Assembly (NCBI RefSeq): GCF_900167375.1
Contig: NZ_FUWY01000004.1
Location: 1 to 64,000 of the forward strand
Direction: 5' to 3'
DNA length: 64,000 nucleotides
Origin: Anaerorhabdus furcosa
GTDB taxonomy: Bacteria; Bacillota_I; Bacilli_A; Erysipelotrichales; Erysipelotrichaceae
The position numbers were made by a program, and so were the translations under genes. Below the pieces are notes generated by a model. That model saw only the letters and a program-made list of their open reading frames with translations. It searched no databases and was not told the origin of the DNA. This document shows positions 19,384 through 31,086 of this stretch, piece by piece (within the stretch, counting starts at the first letter, position 1; the number at the start of each line of letters is the position of its first letter).

Positions 19384-20512
19384 ATTTAAATGCTTTCTTA
19401 AACTTATCAAAGACAGATTCTTTGCCACTCTTCTTTTGTAAGTCTTGAAGCTTTTTATAAAGCTCTTTCTCTTCTTTTGATAACTTTTTATTGATTTCAA
19501 CATCTACAATAACATATTGATCTCCAGCACCACGAGAATCTTTAACACCTTTTTCTTTCAATCTAAACTTCGTTCCTGTTTGCGTACCCGCTGGTATTGT
19601 AAGTTCTACATCACCATAAACAGTAGGTACATCTACTTGACATCCAAGTGTTGCATCAACACTTGAAATTGGAATACTAATTGAAATATTTTTACCATCA
19701 CGTGTGAAGAAATCATGTTTCTTTACTAGTACTTCAATGTATAAATCACCATTAGGTCCACCATTCTCTCCACGCTCACCTTTTCCTTGAACTCGAAGTT
19801 GTTGACCCGATTGGATACCAGCAGGAATTTTCACATCAACGCTAACACGCTTATGTTCATATCCTTTACCACCACATTTGCTACATTTACGCTTGATACT
19901 TTTACCAGTACCATTACATGTAGGACAAACTGATTGACTTTGGAATACTCCAAATGGTGTTCTTTGTTGTGTTACTACTGTTCCAGAACCACCACATGTA
20001 GGACAAACTGTAATATCATCTTTACTGTGTGCACCAGTTCCTAAACATTCACTACATTGTTCATCAACACCTAAGTTGATCGTTTCTGTTTTACCGAAAA
20101 TGGCATCCATGAATTCCACTTTCATTTGCATAAAGCGATCTTGACCTTTGCGTGGTCCATTACGTCTTGCTTGACCTTGTTGTCCGCCAAAACCTCCAAA
20201 ACCACCTCCAAAGAATGATCCAAAGATATCATTTAAATCATCAAATCCACCACCAGAGAATCCTCCAGCACCACCAAATCCTGCGCCTTCCATTCCTGCA
20301 TGTCCAAATTGATCATATGAAGCTTTCTTTTGAGGATCACTTAATACCTCATAAGCTTCACTTATTTCTTTGAACTTATCTTCTGCTCCTGCATCTTTAT
20401 TCATATCGGGATGGTATTTTTTTGCAAGTGTACGGTAAGCCTTTTTAATATCTGCTTCACTTGCACCTTTTGCTAGACCCAACACCTCATAATAGTCTCT
20501 TTTATTCGCCAT
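19382..20512 (-). CDS. dnaJ: Chaperone DnaJ (Hsp40)
   Basis: DnaJ delivers substrates to DnaK and stimulates its ATPase. The J domain (residues 1-70) has the HPD motif in KKYHPDMN. A Gly/Phe-rich linker follows (about 75-115). The zinc domain has four CxxCxGxG repeats: [24 protein letters not shown] and CSKCGGKG. The C-terminal substrate-binding part completes 376 residues. The gene starts 13 bases after the deacetylase gene stop, with GGAGGGATGAACT upstream. Confidence 0.96.
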   Translation of the reverse strand: MANKRDYYEVLGLAKGASEADIKKAYRTLAKKYHPDMNKDAGAEDKFKEISEAYEVLSDPQKKASYDQFGHAGMEGAGFGGAGGFSGGGFDDLNDIFGSFFGGGFGGFGGQQGQARRNGPRKGQDRFMQMKVEFMDAIFGKTETINLGVDEQCSECLGTGAHSKDDITVCPTCGGSGTVVTQQRTPFGVFQSQSVCPTCNGTGKSIKRKCSKCGGKGYEHKRVSVDVKIPAGIQSGQQLRVQGKGERGENGGPNGDLYIEVLVKKHDFFTRDGKNISISIPISSVDATLGCQVDVPTVYGDVELTIPAGTQTGTKFRLKEKGVKDSRGAGDQYVIVDVEINKKLSKEEKELYKKLQDLQKKSGKESVFDKFKKAFK

Positions 20513-20525
20513 AGTTCATCCCTCC

Positions 20526-24248
<3,723 letters not shown>

Positions 24249-24259
<11 letters not shown>

Positions 24260-25274
24260 GTTTTCCTCCATTTCCATAGAATTTTTCAATCGTACTTGAT
24301 ACATATTCCAACAGTGATGCGACTTTATCATAATCCATTCTTGTAGGACCTACGACCATAAGTTCGCCTTCTTCACTATCACTAACTCTAAATTTACTTG
24401 ATACAACAGCTACATCATCAACCCAAACCATTTTAGAACCTTCTTGTGTTTTAACCACTAACTCTTGTGATTGCTTACCAAGTTGGCGCCATAAGGAACG
24501 ATTATCCAACATTGTCATAAGTTGTTTTAGTTTCTCAATATCTGCAAATTCTGGTTGATACAATAGATTGTTCTTTCCTGAGAAGTAAACATTTTCACTC
24601 GCAAATTTCATGAATGCTTTTACAAATGCTTGGAATAACATTTCATGTCTTACAACATTTTCAGCCAAGATTGGCTTTAATGCTTGCATACGTTCAACCA
24701 CATCATGTATGTATGTTCCTTTTAAACGATCATTCAATATTGAACAACATTGTTCAATATCTTGAATCGAAACATCATCATTGAAATTAAATGTTCTATT
24801 CTCTGTATGTCCATTATCAGTAATAAATACACACACAGCACTTCTTTCATTAATTGGAAATATTTTTATATGTTCTAACCGCTGCATTGATGCATCAGGT
24901 CCTAGAACTCCGGTTGTTAGATTTGTCATTTGTGACAAGATGTTACAACTTTGCATAATCACTTCATCTAAATTAAGATGATGATTCACAAATAAATCTT
25001 GAATAGCTAATTCCATTTTAGGATCTATTTTTGCTTCCAATAGATTTTCACAATAGAACTTATACCCAAGTGTACTTGGTATTCTTCCACTTGATGTATG
25101 TGTTTTTTCCAAGTATCCTAATTCCTCTAGAAATTGCATATCATTACGAATTGTTGCACTAGAATATGGTAAATCATACTTTTCCATTAATGTCTTAGAA
25201 CCAACTGGTTCAGCTGATTGAATAAACTCATCGACAATTGCTCTAAATATATCAATTCTACGTTGTGTCAGCAC
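24249..25274 (-). CDS. hrcA: Heat-inducible transcription repressor HrcA
   Basis: HrcA represses class I heat-shock genes by binding CIRCE. The N-terminal winged helix has QRRIDIFRAIVDEFIQ, GSKTLMEKYDLPYSSATIRNDM (recognition helix) and LEELGYLEKTHTSSGRIP. The C-terminal GAF-like part completes 341 residues. The start codon is GTG at 25274 with GGAGGTGG upstream. Two CIRCE elements precede it, so it represses itself and the downstream grpE-dnaK-dnaJ genes. Confidence 0.95.
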
Positions 25275-25290
25275 TTTTTACCACCTCCAT

Positions 25291-25317
25291 TTAGCACTCA
25301 TTCTTAATGTCTGCTAA
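25291..25317. promoter_or_regulatory. CIRCE operator 1 of the hrcA operon
   Basis: TTAGCACTC, 9-base spacer, GTCTGCTAA: left arm perfect, right arm with two mismatches. It overlaps the expected transcription start. Confidence 0.85.
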
Positions 25318-25318
25318 T

Positions 25319-25347
25319 ACAATAACACACTCTTTTAGCACTGTCAA
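25319..25347 (-). promoter_or_regulatory. Promoter of the hrcA operon
   Basis: On the minus strand there is TTGACA, a 17-base spacer and TATTGT. The -35 box lies within CIRCE 2 and the -10 box abuts CIRCE 1. Confidence 0.75.
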
Positions 25348-25361
25348 CAAATGTGTGCTAA
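25335..25361. promoter_or_regulatory. CIRCE operator 2 of the hrcA operon
   Basis: TTAGCACTG, 9-base spacer, GTGTGCTAA: one mismatch from consensus in each arm. It covers the -35 region. Confidence 0.85.
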
Positions 25362-25390
25362 TTTTTTTCATGATTTAATGTTAATATAAA

Positions 25391-25412
25391 AAAGCCTTTT
25401 TTAAAAGGCTTT
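25391..25412. terminator. Terminator after the HEAT-repeat gene
   Basis: A 10-bp stem (AAAGCCTTTT / AAAAGGCTTT) with a 2-base loop and flanking A and T runs. It could act in both directions. Confidence 0.65.
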
Positions 25413-25858
25413 TACTCTTCTCCTTGTCTTATTTTGTTTGCTGCAGTTTTACGGTCACGATAGATTAAACTTTGCATACTATCTTGATAAATACGATCAA
25501 ACGTTTCAAGTGCAACCATGATTTTAGCACTCAATTCAGGCTTTGCTTTGGCAATAAGCACAGAATCTTGAATACATCCCCTTGATATAATCGGCTTATC
25601 ATCTTCAAAATGTGATAAATACTCATCGATACACTCATTGATCTTATTTGATTTATCCCATTTCGCATTATAAGCAAGTAATCTTAACCCTCGTCCTCGA
25701 ACATATGAATTCTCATCATGCATCATTTCGATAAAATCATTTACATAGGTGTAAACTTCATTTGAACTCTTACTTACCTCAATTAGTTCTTTTAGTGCTT
25801 TATATGCAATGTTTGCATCTTTATCTCTTAGTAATTCGATGTTTTCGCTAATTCTCAT
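25412..25858 (-). CDS. HEAT-repeat-like helical protein
   Basis: The 148 residues form amphipathic helices spaced about 35 apart (LLRDKDANIAYKALKEL, MMHDENSYVRGRGLRLLAYNAKWD, ISRGCIQDSVLIAKAKPEL), the pattern of HEAT/armadillo repeats. Similar small proteins in Bacillota are sometimes loosely annotated as SufBD-like, with no evidence for iron-sulfur work. I assign no function beyond a likely protein-binding scaffold. It is transcribed alone, convergent in no obvious operon. Confidence 0.6.
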   Translation of the reverse strand: MRISENIELLRDKDANIAYKALKELIEVSKSSNEVYTYVNDFIEMMHDENSYVRGRGLRLLAYNAKWDKSNKINECIDEYLSHFEDDKPIISRGCIQDSVLIAKAKPELSAKIMVALETFDRIYQDSMQSLIYRDRKTAANKIRQGEE

Positions 25859-25913
25859 TTACTTATCCTCATACAAATATCATACTTCTTTTGTAATCAT
25901 CGCTCAATGGATA

Positions 25914-25941
25914 TTGACTTTAAATCTCAATGTGATATATT
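25914..25941 (+). promoter_or_regulatory. Promoter of the DUF3796-like/HTH pair
   Basis: TTGACT, a 16-base spacer and TATATT on the plus strand, ending inside the palindrome at 25931-25969. Confidence 0.7.
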
Positions 25942-25969
25942 TGTATCATAAAGTGATAAATATATCACA
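25931..25969. promoter_or_regulatory. Palindromic operator over the promoter
   Basis: TGTGATATATTT and its exact complement AAATATATCACA flank an inner dyad TATCA/TGATA. The element covers the -10 box and ends just before the ribosome binding site, a good site for the HTH protein encoded two genes down. Confidence 0.65.
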
Positions 25970-25982
25970 TCGGGAGGTTTCT

Positions 25983-26627
25983 ATGTCAAAGAAAACGATT
26001 AAATACTTCGTATTGGGTGGAATTGCAGTTGTACTCATGCTTCTTTGTTCTATCGGTTATTCTGTACTATTTAATCAAAGTCGCTTAGTTGAACCTACTG
26101 ATTTTAATACGTACCATTTTATCATTCAAGATACACCCATGGTTCTTTCTGGTCTCTTCTTATTCCTTTATGTCATTGTGCTTATTTATCAAATTGTAAA
26201 AGCGATAGCATCTAAAAAAACAAACGACAATCAACATACACGAACTATTTCACCTAAACTTGGTTATTTAGGTTTTGCAGGATTTATGGGATTTTCTGGA
26301 TTTTTAACTTATTCTATTGATCATACCTTATTTCCTTTTATCTTCTTTACCTTCTTTGGTTTCTTTGGCTTCTTTTACGAAGGAAAACTGTCAAATATTT
26401 TAAGAGATGAACTATTCATATTAAATGAAAAAAAAGCTGAATTATCAGCATACAAGATAGGGTTTATTATTTTATTCTTTATGATTTGGTTAATTGGCAT
26501 GGGCTTATTTAGAAATAATACAGAATGGATTGCAATCTTCATGGTGATTACTGTTTCCTGTATTTACGCCTTAGTTTTATTCTTAAGTAAATATTTACTC
26601 TATAGATATGAAACAAAGGAGTATTAA
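25983..26627 (+). CDS. DUF3796-like membrane protein
   Basis: Six hydrophobic spans are seen in 214 residues. A Gly/Phe-rich stretch (LGYLGFAGFMGFSGF, then FGFFGFFYEGK) is the hallmark of DUF3796-like proteins, which are commonly paired with an HTH regulator as here. Function is unknown; a partner membrane sensor for the HTH protein is possible. The ATG at 25983 follows GGGAGG. The reading frame extends upstream to 25809, but that part overlaps the palindrome and promoter. Confidence 0.7.
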   Translation: MSKKTIKYFVLGGIAVVLMLLCSIGYSVLFNQSRLVEPTDFNTYHFIIQDTPMVLSGLFLFLYVIVLIYQIVKAIASKKTNDNQHTRTISPKLGYLGFAGFMGFSGFLTYSIDHTLFPFIFFTFFGFFGFFYEGKLSNILRDELFILNEKKAELSAYKIGFIILFFMIWLIGMGLFRNNTEWIAIFMVITVSCIYALVLFLSKYLLYRYETKEY

Positions 26628-26630
26628 ATC

Positions 26631-26834
26631 ATGGATAATGAATTTACTTGCAATCTAAAAACATATCGCACCCTTGCAGGATTAACACAAGAACAACTTG
26701 CAGATTGTGTTGGTGTGCGTAGAGAAACCATCATGCGCCTTGAAAAAGCACAGTACAATCCATCTTTAAAACTTGCGATAGACATATCCAGAGCTGTTAA
26801 TGCACCTATTGAAGATATTTTTATATTTAAATAA
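26631..26834 (+). CDS. Small Xre-family HTH transcriptional regulator
   Basis: A 67-residue, single-domain Cro/CI-type regulator with the helix-turn-helix in LTQEQLADCVGVRRETIMRLEK and the usual tail NPSLKLAIDISRAVNAPIEDIF. It starts 3 bases after the DUF3796-like gene stop, with AAGGAG upstream, and shares its transcript. It most likely binds the palindrome at 25931-25969 and controls the pair. Confidence 0.85.
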   Translation: MDNEFTCNLKTYRTLAGLTQEQLADCVGVRRETIMRLEKAQYNPSLKLAIDISRAVNAPIEDIFIFK

Positions 26835-26835
26835 A

Positions 26836-26872
26836 ATTCCTTGCAAAGCACATACTTGCAAGGAATCTTTTT
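26836..26872 (+). terminator. Terminator after the HTH gene
   Basis: A perfect 11-bp stem (ATTCCTTGCAA / TTGCAAGGAAT) with a 9-base loop, followed by CTTTTT. Confidence 0.85.
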
Positions 26873-26881
26873 ACGTATATC

Positions 26882-27352
26882 TCATTTAAATTCAAATTGA
26901 TACAACTCATTTTTATCATCAAACAAATAGCCACACGACTCAAATGTTTTACATGATGGTAGATTTTTCAAATTTGGAAGTGCTAAAACACGTTGTGCAT
27001 TTGGAAGCGATTCAATCATCTTCGTTAATCCTTGAATAATTTGTTTTCCATATCCCTTACTTAAGAATTGTGTTTCTCCAATTAAATAATCTAAGCTATA
27101 TGTCCCTTCCAAACTTGTATCACCATGCCATGTCTCACCACTATTTTTTAATTCGTAATATTGGCAAAATCCAATCGGTACATCATCAACTTCTACAATA
27201 AAATGATGTAACCAATTATATTTTCCATTTCTTTTTTCAACTTCCTCAATCCAATCTTCAGGATCTTCATACCATGCAGCTACATGTGGTTCTTTTAACC
27301 ATTTTTTAAATAAATTTATATCTTTATCTTCTAATTTTATATACTTTATCAT
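26882..27352 (-). CDS. GNAT-family N-acetyltransferase, AAC(6')-like
   Basis: A 156-residue GNAT enzyme that transfers acetyl from acetyl-CoA. Visible are the N-terminal HVAAWYED segment and DDVPIGFCQYYEL strand, a YSLDYLIGE strand and the acetyl-CoA loop LSKGYGKQIIQGL. The region resembles aminoglycoside 6'-N-acetyltransferases and related housekeeping GNATs. Substrate cannot be fixed from sequence and resistance is not claimed. Confidence 0.72.
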   Translation of the reverse strand: MIKYIKLEDKDINLFKKWLKEPHVAAWYEDPEDWIEEVEKRNGKYNWLHHFIVEVDDVPIGFCQYYELKNSGETWHGDTSLEGTYSLDYLIGETQFLSKGYGKQIIQGLTKMIESLPNAQRVLALPNLKNLPSCKTFESCGYLFDDKNELYQFEFK

Positions 27353-27387
27353 ATCTATTTTTCCAATCTTTATTTAATTTAAATTTG

Positions 27388-28080
27388 CTATCTCCAAGGT
27401 TTTTTAGAATCCAACCAACCTTGCTCTTTCCAATGTTTCGATTCATCAGAAAAGTAGTCTTCTTTTTGTTTTGCTTTTACCATTAAATTAAACATAAACT
27501 TAATATATAAGCTGGGTTGTTTTACTTTCGAATCTTTAACTTTCTCTGATAATCTTTTCATATCCTTTTCAATCTTAATTTTATTCTTTTCACTTACTTC
27601 TTCCCAATTACCCGCTTGAATGCCAAGAGCATACGTGTAGACATTAGGAACTCCCCAATATTTAAGCGTTCTCTTTACTGGTTCAATCGCTTTTGACATC
27701 CCAGCCCCAGCTGCCGTTGAAACAACGATGGCTTTTTTTAAGAACATACTTTTCCTTGGGCGATGTGGTATCCAATATTGATAAAACAAGTCAATGAAAG
27801 CTTTCATTGGGGCAGATGGCGCCATGCAATACGTAGGTGTTGTTAAAATTAATATCTCTGCTTCTTCCATTGCATCCATAATGACCTTCTTTTGATTATA
27901 AAAAGGACATTTTGATTCATCTTGTATACAAGCTAAACAACCCGTACAAAAATGATTTAAATCTTTGGGTAAGAAAAACTCTGTTATTTCATTTTCTTGC
28001 GTTATTTTTTCACACAGTATTTTCCCAATATGATATGTAGATCCTTTATGATTTTGACCGTTAATCATTACAACTTTCAT
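27388..28080 (-). CDS. Flavodoxin-fold NADPH-dependent FMN reductase family protein
   Basis: The 230-residue protein begins VVMINGQNHKGSTYHIG, the FMN phosphate loop, and has LILTTPTYCMAPSAPMKAFIDLF, typical of the iron-sulfur-flavoprotein/NQO branch. The Cys motif CTGCLACIQDESKC in the middle may bind an iron-sulfur cluster or form a disulfide. A basic C-terminal extension follows. The ATG at 28080 has GGGAG upstream. Likely role is electron transfer or quinone/nitro reduction. Confidence 0.72.
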   Translation of the reverse strand: MKVVMINGQNHKGSTYHIGKILCEKITQENEITEFFLPKDLNHFCTGCLACIQDESKCPFYNQKKVIMDAMEEAEILILTTPTYCMAPSAPMKAFIDLFYQYWIPHRPRKSMFLKKAIVVSTAAGAGMSKAIEPVKRTLKYWGVPNVYTYALGIQAGNWEEVSEKNKIKIEKDMKRLSEKVKDSKVKQPSLYIKFMFNLMVKAKQKEDYFSDESKHWKEQGWLDSKKPWR

Positions 28081-28208
28081 GCTATTTCTCTCCCTTAATA
28101 ATGAATCAATTTCTCTTATCCCTTTTTCTAATTTATCACAATACATTTATATCATTAAATTCATATTTAAAAAAGAGTTCTATAAAAAACTTACAATTTA
28201 CTCTATCC

Positions 28209-28237
28209 ATTGTCATACGACTTAAGGTATTTGTCAA
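28209..28237 (-). promoter_or_regulatory. Candidate promoter of the flavodoxin-fold gene
   Basis: TTGACA, a 17-base spacer and GACAAT on the minus strand, about 130 bases before the start. The spacer holds a dyad (ACCTTAAG..), perhaps a regulator site. Confidence 0.45.
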
Positions 28238-28318
28238 AAATGATTTCTTTTAGTAATAGAAAAATGTATGCAATAGATTCTTGGTACTATCTGCATGTAG
28301 AGTAAGAATTTTTCTCAA

Positions 28319-28972
28319 CTAAATAATAAACGCCAATAAAATCAAAAGATACGTCCACAACGTATTCTTTTTCATATTTGTATAAATCAATCCAAAAAGG
28401 ATTGAATAAATCATAACTGCCATTGCTGTAGATAACGATCCTTTTGATAAGTAATGAACAATCCCCCAAGTAAAACAAAGAACAAGTCCACCATAAGGAA
28501 CACCCTCTCTTTGTTGAAAGTTTTCTTCAAAGAAAGCTTGTCCACATATTAATATAAGTAAAACTAAACCAATTTCCACAAAGTAATATAGATATTGAAA
28601 CAGAAATAGAATAAAACTCTTACTTTGAAATTCTGCCATGATTTTTAATGTGTGCCAATCATAATAATTCATTCCAATACAGATAATCACCAAAATTATA
28701 CTTACTACAATCCCTTTATAACTAGGTTTTGTGTAATTGAATACATCGAATTTTTTTACCTTCTTCAAATCAACAATGATATATACAATCATACCTACCC
28801 ACAAAAACATCGTAGCTACCCAATGAATAATTTTTTGAAGCGAAGAGTATTGACTCGTGATCGTCCCACTAAAAATAAAGGGTTCAACAAAAAGTAATAA
28901 TCCCATTTCTAAGCCCAGCCCCAAGAATGCAAGCATAGCATAATTTAAATAATCCCATTTGATTCCTTTCAT
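28319..28972 (-). CDS. CPBP/CAAX-protease-like membrane protein
   Basis: The 217 residues hold six to seven membrane spans. Near the C-terminus are FFEENFQQREG and WGIVHYLSKG, which match the EExxxR and (F/W)xxxH pattern of CPBP intramembrane proteases, although the first motif is not exact (R two residues later). It could be an inactive or diverged relative. Such proteins act in bacteriocin maturation or immunity, but no bacteriocin gene is adjacent. It lies downstream of the glycosyltransferase cassette on the same strand. Confidence 0.5.
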   Translation of the reverse strand: MKGIKWDYLNYAMLAFLGLGLEMGLLLFVEPFIFSGTITSQYSSLQKIIHWVATMFLWVGMIVYIIVDLKKVKKFDVFNYTKPSYKGIVVSIILVIICIGMNYYDWHTLKIMAEFQSKSFILFLFQYLYYFVEIGLVLLILICGQAFFEENFQQREGVPYGGLVLCFTWGIVHYLSKGSLSTAMAVMIYSILFGLIYTNMKKNTLWTYLLILLAFII

Positions 28973-29066
28973 ATTTCCTCCAACACTATTTTTAAACTTT
29001 ATATTTTAGATAGCTTTTTTATCTGCCTAAATATTTACTTTAATAAATATTACTGACTTAGTAAGA

Positions 29067-30257
29067 TTACTTTTCAATAATCTGTTCAATGAGTTCAATT
29101 GTTTTATTCAATCCATCCTCTTCTTTAATTTCCTTAGAAATTCGAATGCAATTTTCTACATACTTTCCGTAGTTTTCATCCAAATCATTGATTCTTTGTA
29201 CAAGATTTTCTTTTGTAAGATCGCCAATCAAAATTGGTTTTGGCGTAACATTCAATTTAACTAGTTTTTGTGCGAATCCAACTTGATCTAATACATGAGG
29301 AATACAAATCGATGGAATTCCATAAATAAGACTTGATGCTGATGTACCAAAGCCACAATGATGAATGACTGCATATCCTTGTTTAAATAACCAACTATGT
29401 GGTACTGACTCTATCGCAAGCATTGTTTCAGGAAGAGAAATATGTTGTAGTGACTTCTTAAACCCTTGAATGATTGCTCGTTTATTAGTAGTCGTAAATG
29501 CCTCTATAAAACAATTCAGTTTATCCACTTCTTCTTTACTCTCAAATGACATAGCACCTAGAGCTAATATAATTGGTTTATCTCCATTATTTAAAAAGTG
29601 CTCTAAATCTTTCGATGGTGTAAATAACTCATCATCTAAAAACCAATAACCAACTACTTTATTGCTACTAGCCCAATAAGGATTTGTTTCTTGCATTAAG
29701 TGACTAATTGGAATTAAATTTAACTCTTTAGACATTACTTGATCCATTGATTTTACTTTCTTTAAATTATACTTTTTTCTTATTTTATTATAAGGCTTTG
29801 CCATGACAGGATTAATTATCAATGCAATTAATTTTTCTTTCATTGTTTTTTCTTTTTTTACTTCTGGTAGCATTTCAGTTTGAAGTGTTACATTGATTGT
29901 GTTAATACCTAGTGCTTCTGCTTCCGCTGCTCCCATTTGACTATGCGTAACAACAATTAAATCCTTCTCTTTACAACACTCATAAATCTCATTTGATGAT
30001 TGCTCAATAAGTTTAAATACAAAATTCATTGTCTTTAACATACTCATCATTGGATTTTTACTATTGCCTCTTATTTTAGATGCCTCAATTTCAATATCGA
30101 CATCAAGTCCTATCGATACAAATGTAACTCCTTGTTTTTCAACAAGTTCCTTCCAACAAGGATGTGTACCTAATGTAACACTCATCCCCTGCTTCATAAG
30201 TGCCTTTGATAATATAAGATAAGGTTGAACATCTCCCCTTGTCCCCATTGTAAACAT
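29067..30257 (-). CDS. UGT/MGT-family glycosyltransferase (sterol/macrolide-type), start disrupted by an A8 tract
   Basis: This GT1-fold enzyme has the N-terminal GTRGDVQPYLILSKAL signature of sterol and carotenoid glucosyltransferases and the C-terminal donor-binding block HHCGFGTSASSLIYGIP. It should move a sugar from a nucleotide sugar to a lipid-like acceptor. At 30271-30273 an ATG with AGAGGAAT upstream would begin MKKIAMFTMG, but the intervening tract has eight A residues instead of seven, shifting that start out of frame. Translation may begin at the internal ATG at 30257 and lose about five residues. It is the last gene of the TetR cassette. Confidence 0.75.
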   Translation of the reverse strand: MFTMGTRGDVQPYLILSKALMKQGMSVTLGTHPCWKELVEKQGVTFVSIGLDVDIEIEASKIRGNSKNPMMSMLKTMNFVFKLIEQSSNEIYECCKEKDLIVVTHSQMGAAEAEALGINTINVTLQTEMLPEVKKEKTMKEKLIALIINPVMAKPYNKIRKKYNLKKVKSMDQVMSKELNLIPISHLMQETNPYWASSNKVVGYWFLDDELFTPSKDLEHFLNNGDKPIILALGAMSFESKEEVDKLNCFIEAFTTTNKRAIIQGFKKSLQHISLPETMLAIESVPHSWLFKQGYAVIHHCGFGTSASSLIYGIPSICIPHVLDQVGFAQKLVKLNVTPKPILIGDLTKENLVQRINDLDENYGKYVENCIRISKEIKEEDGLNKTIELIEQIIEK

Positions 30258-30283
30258 AGCAATTTTTTTTCATGTAAATTCCT

Positions 30284-31045
30284 CTACTCTTCGGTTGTAT
30301 GCTGGTGAAATACTTGTTTACCTAGCAAAGTAATTGCCTGCTTTGGACATTGATTTATACAACGATAACACATTGTACATTGATTTGAAGCAATTGCTTT
30401 ATTATTCTCTAGACTGATATTTTTCATAGGGCATAACGCAACACATAAACCACATCCAATACAATCATCACTTATTTTTAATTTACTTGAATATGATTTT
30501 GTCTTACTCAAAAAGTAAAGCCGTTGACCAAAACAACCTAGCATTGTTGAACCAAAACTCATTCCTTGTTGTGGATAGTGGTTTTCTTTAATTTGTTCTG
30601 CTATTCTGTTTACTTTTGTTGTCGCTTCATTTATTATTTTTTCAATTTCTTTTGGTGTATGTTTTAATAATTTTTCATCACTTATGCAATCTGGCATTTT
30701 AAAATGAACACCACCTATAGGAATTGCACCATAACTTTTTAGAAAACGTGTTAATCTACCACTACCATCACCACTAAACAATCCCATGGTCGCAATAACA
30801 AATACTTTTTTACAATTCCATATTCCTGAATTGTTATGAATAAAATCAACTAGAATTTTTGGTATATTGCTATATTGAACTGGATAACTTATATAAATGG
30901 TTTCTGCTCCTTGAATTTCAAGTATGGACTTAGGATCTTCAATAGAAAACATTTCTATTTTAGGACTTATTTTATACAATAATTTTTCTAAACAATATTT
31001 TGAATTACCCGTCCCACTAAAATAAATACCCACACTTGTCTTCAT
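30284..31045 (-). CDS. EFR1-type flavodoxin-ferredoxin fusion
   Basis: Residues 1 to about 160 form a flavodoxin-like domain (GIYFSGTGNSKYCLEKLL, IYISYPVQYSNIPKILVDF). The C-terminal 70 residues carry two complete 4Fe-4S motifs, CIGCGLCVALCP and CTMCYRCINQCP. This is the EFR1 family, presumed electron carriers. It lies between the desaturase-like oxidoreductase and the glycosyltransferase, and may feed electrons to the former. Confidence 0.85.
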   Translation of the reverse strand: MKTSVGIYFSGTGNSKYCLEKLLYKISPKIEMFSIEDPKSILEIQGAETIYISYPVQYSNIPKILVDFIHNNSGIWNCKKVFVIATMGLFSGDGSGRLTRFLKSYGAIPIGGVHFKMPDCISDEKLLKHTPKEIEKIINEATTKVNRIAEQIKENHYPQQGMSFGSTMLGCFGQRLYFLSKTKSYSSKLKISDDCIGCGLCVALCPMKNISLENNKAIASNQCTMCYRCINQCPKQAITLLGKQVFHQHTTEE

Positions 31046-31086
31046 GCATTTTCCTCTTTCTAAACATCATTAATATTGAAATACCT

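Noticed and set aside
25809-25982. Upstream extension of the DUF3796-like protein
   Set aside because: The extension spans the promoter and palindrome and lacks a ribosome binding site; GGGAGG precedes the ATG at 25983.
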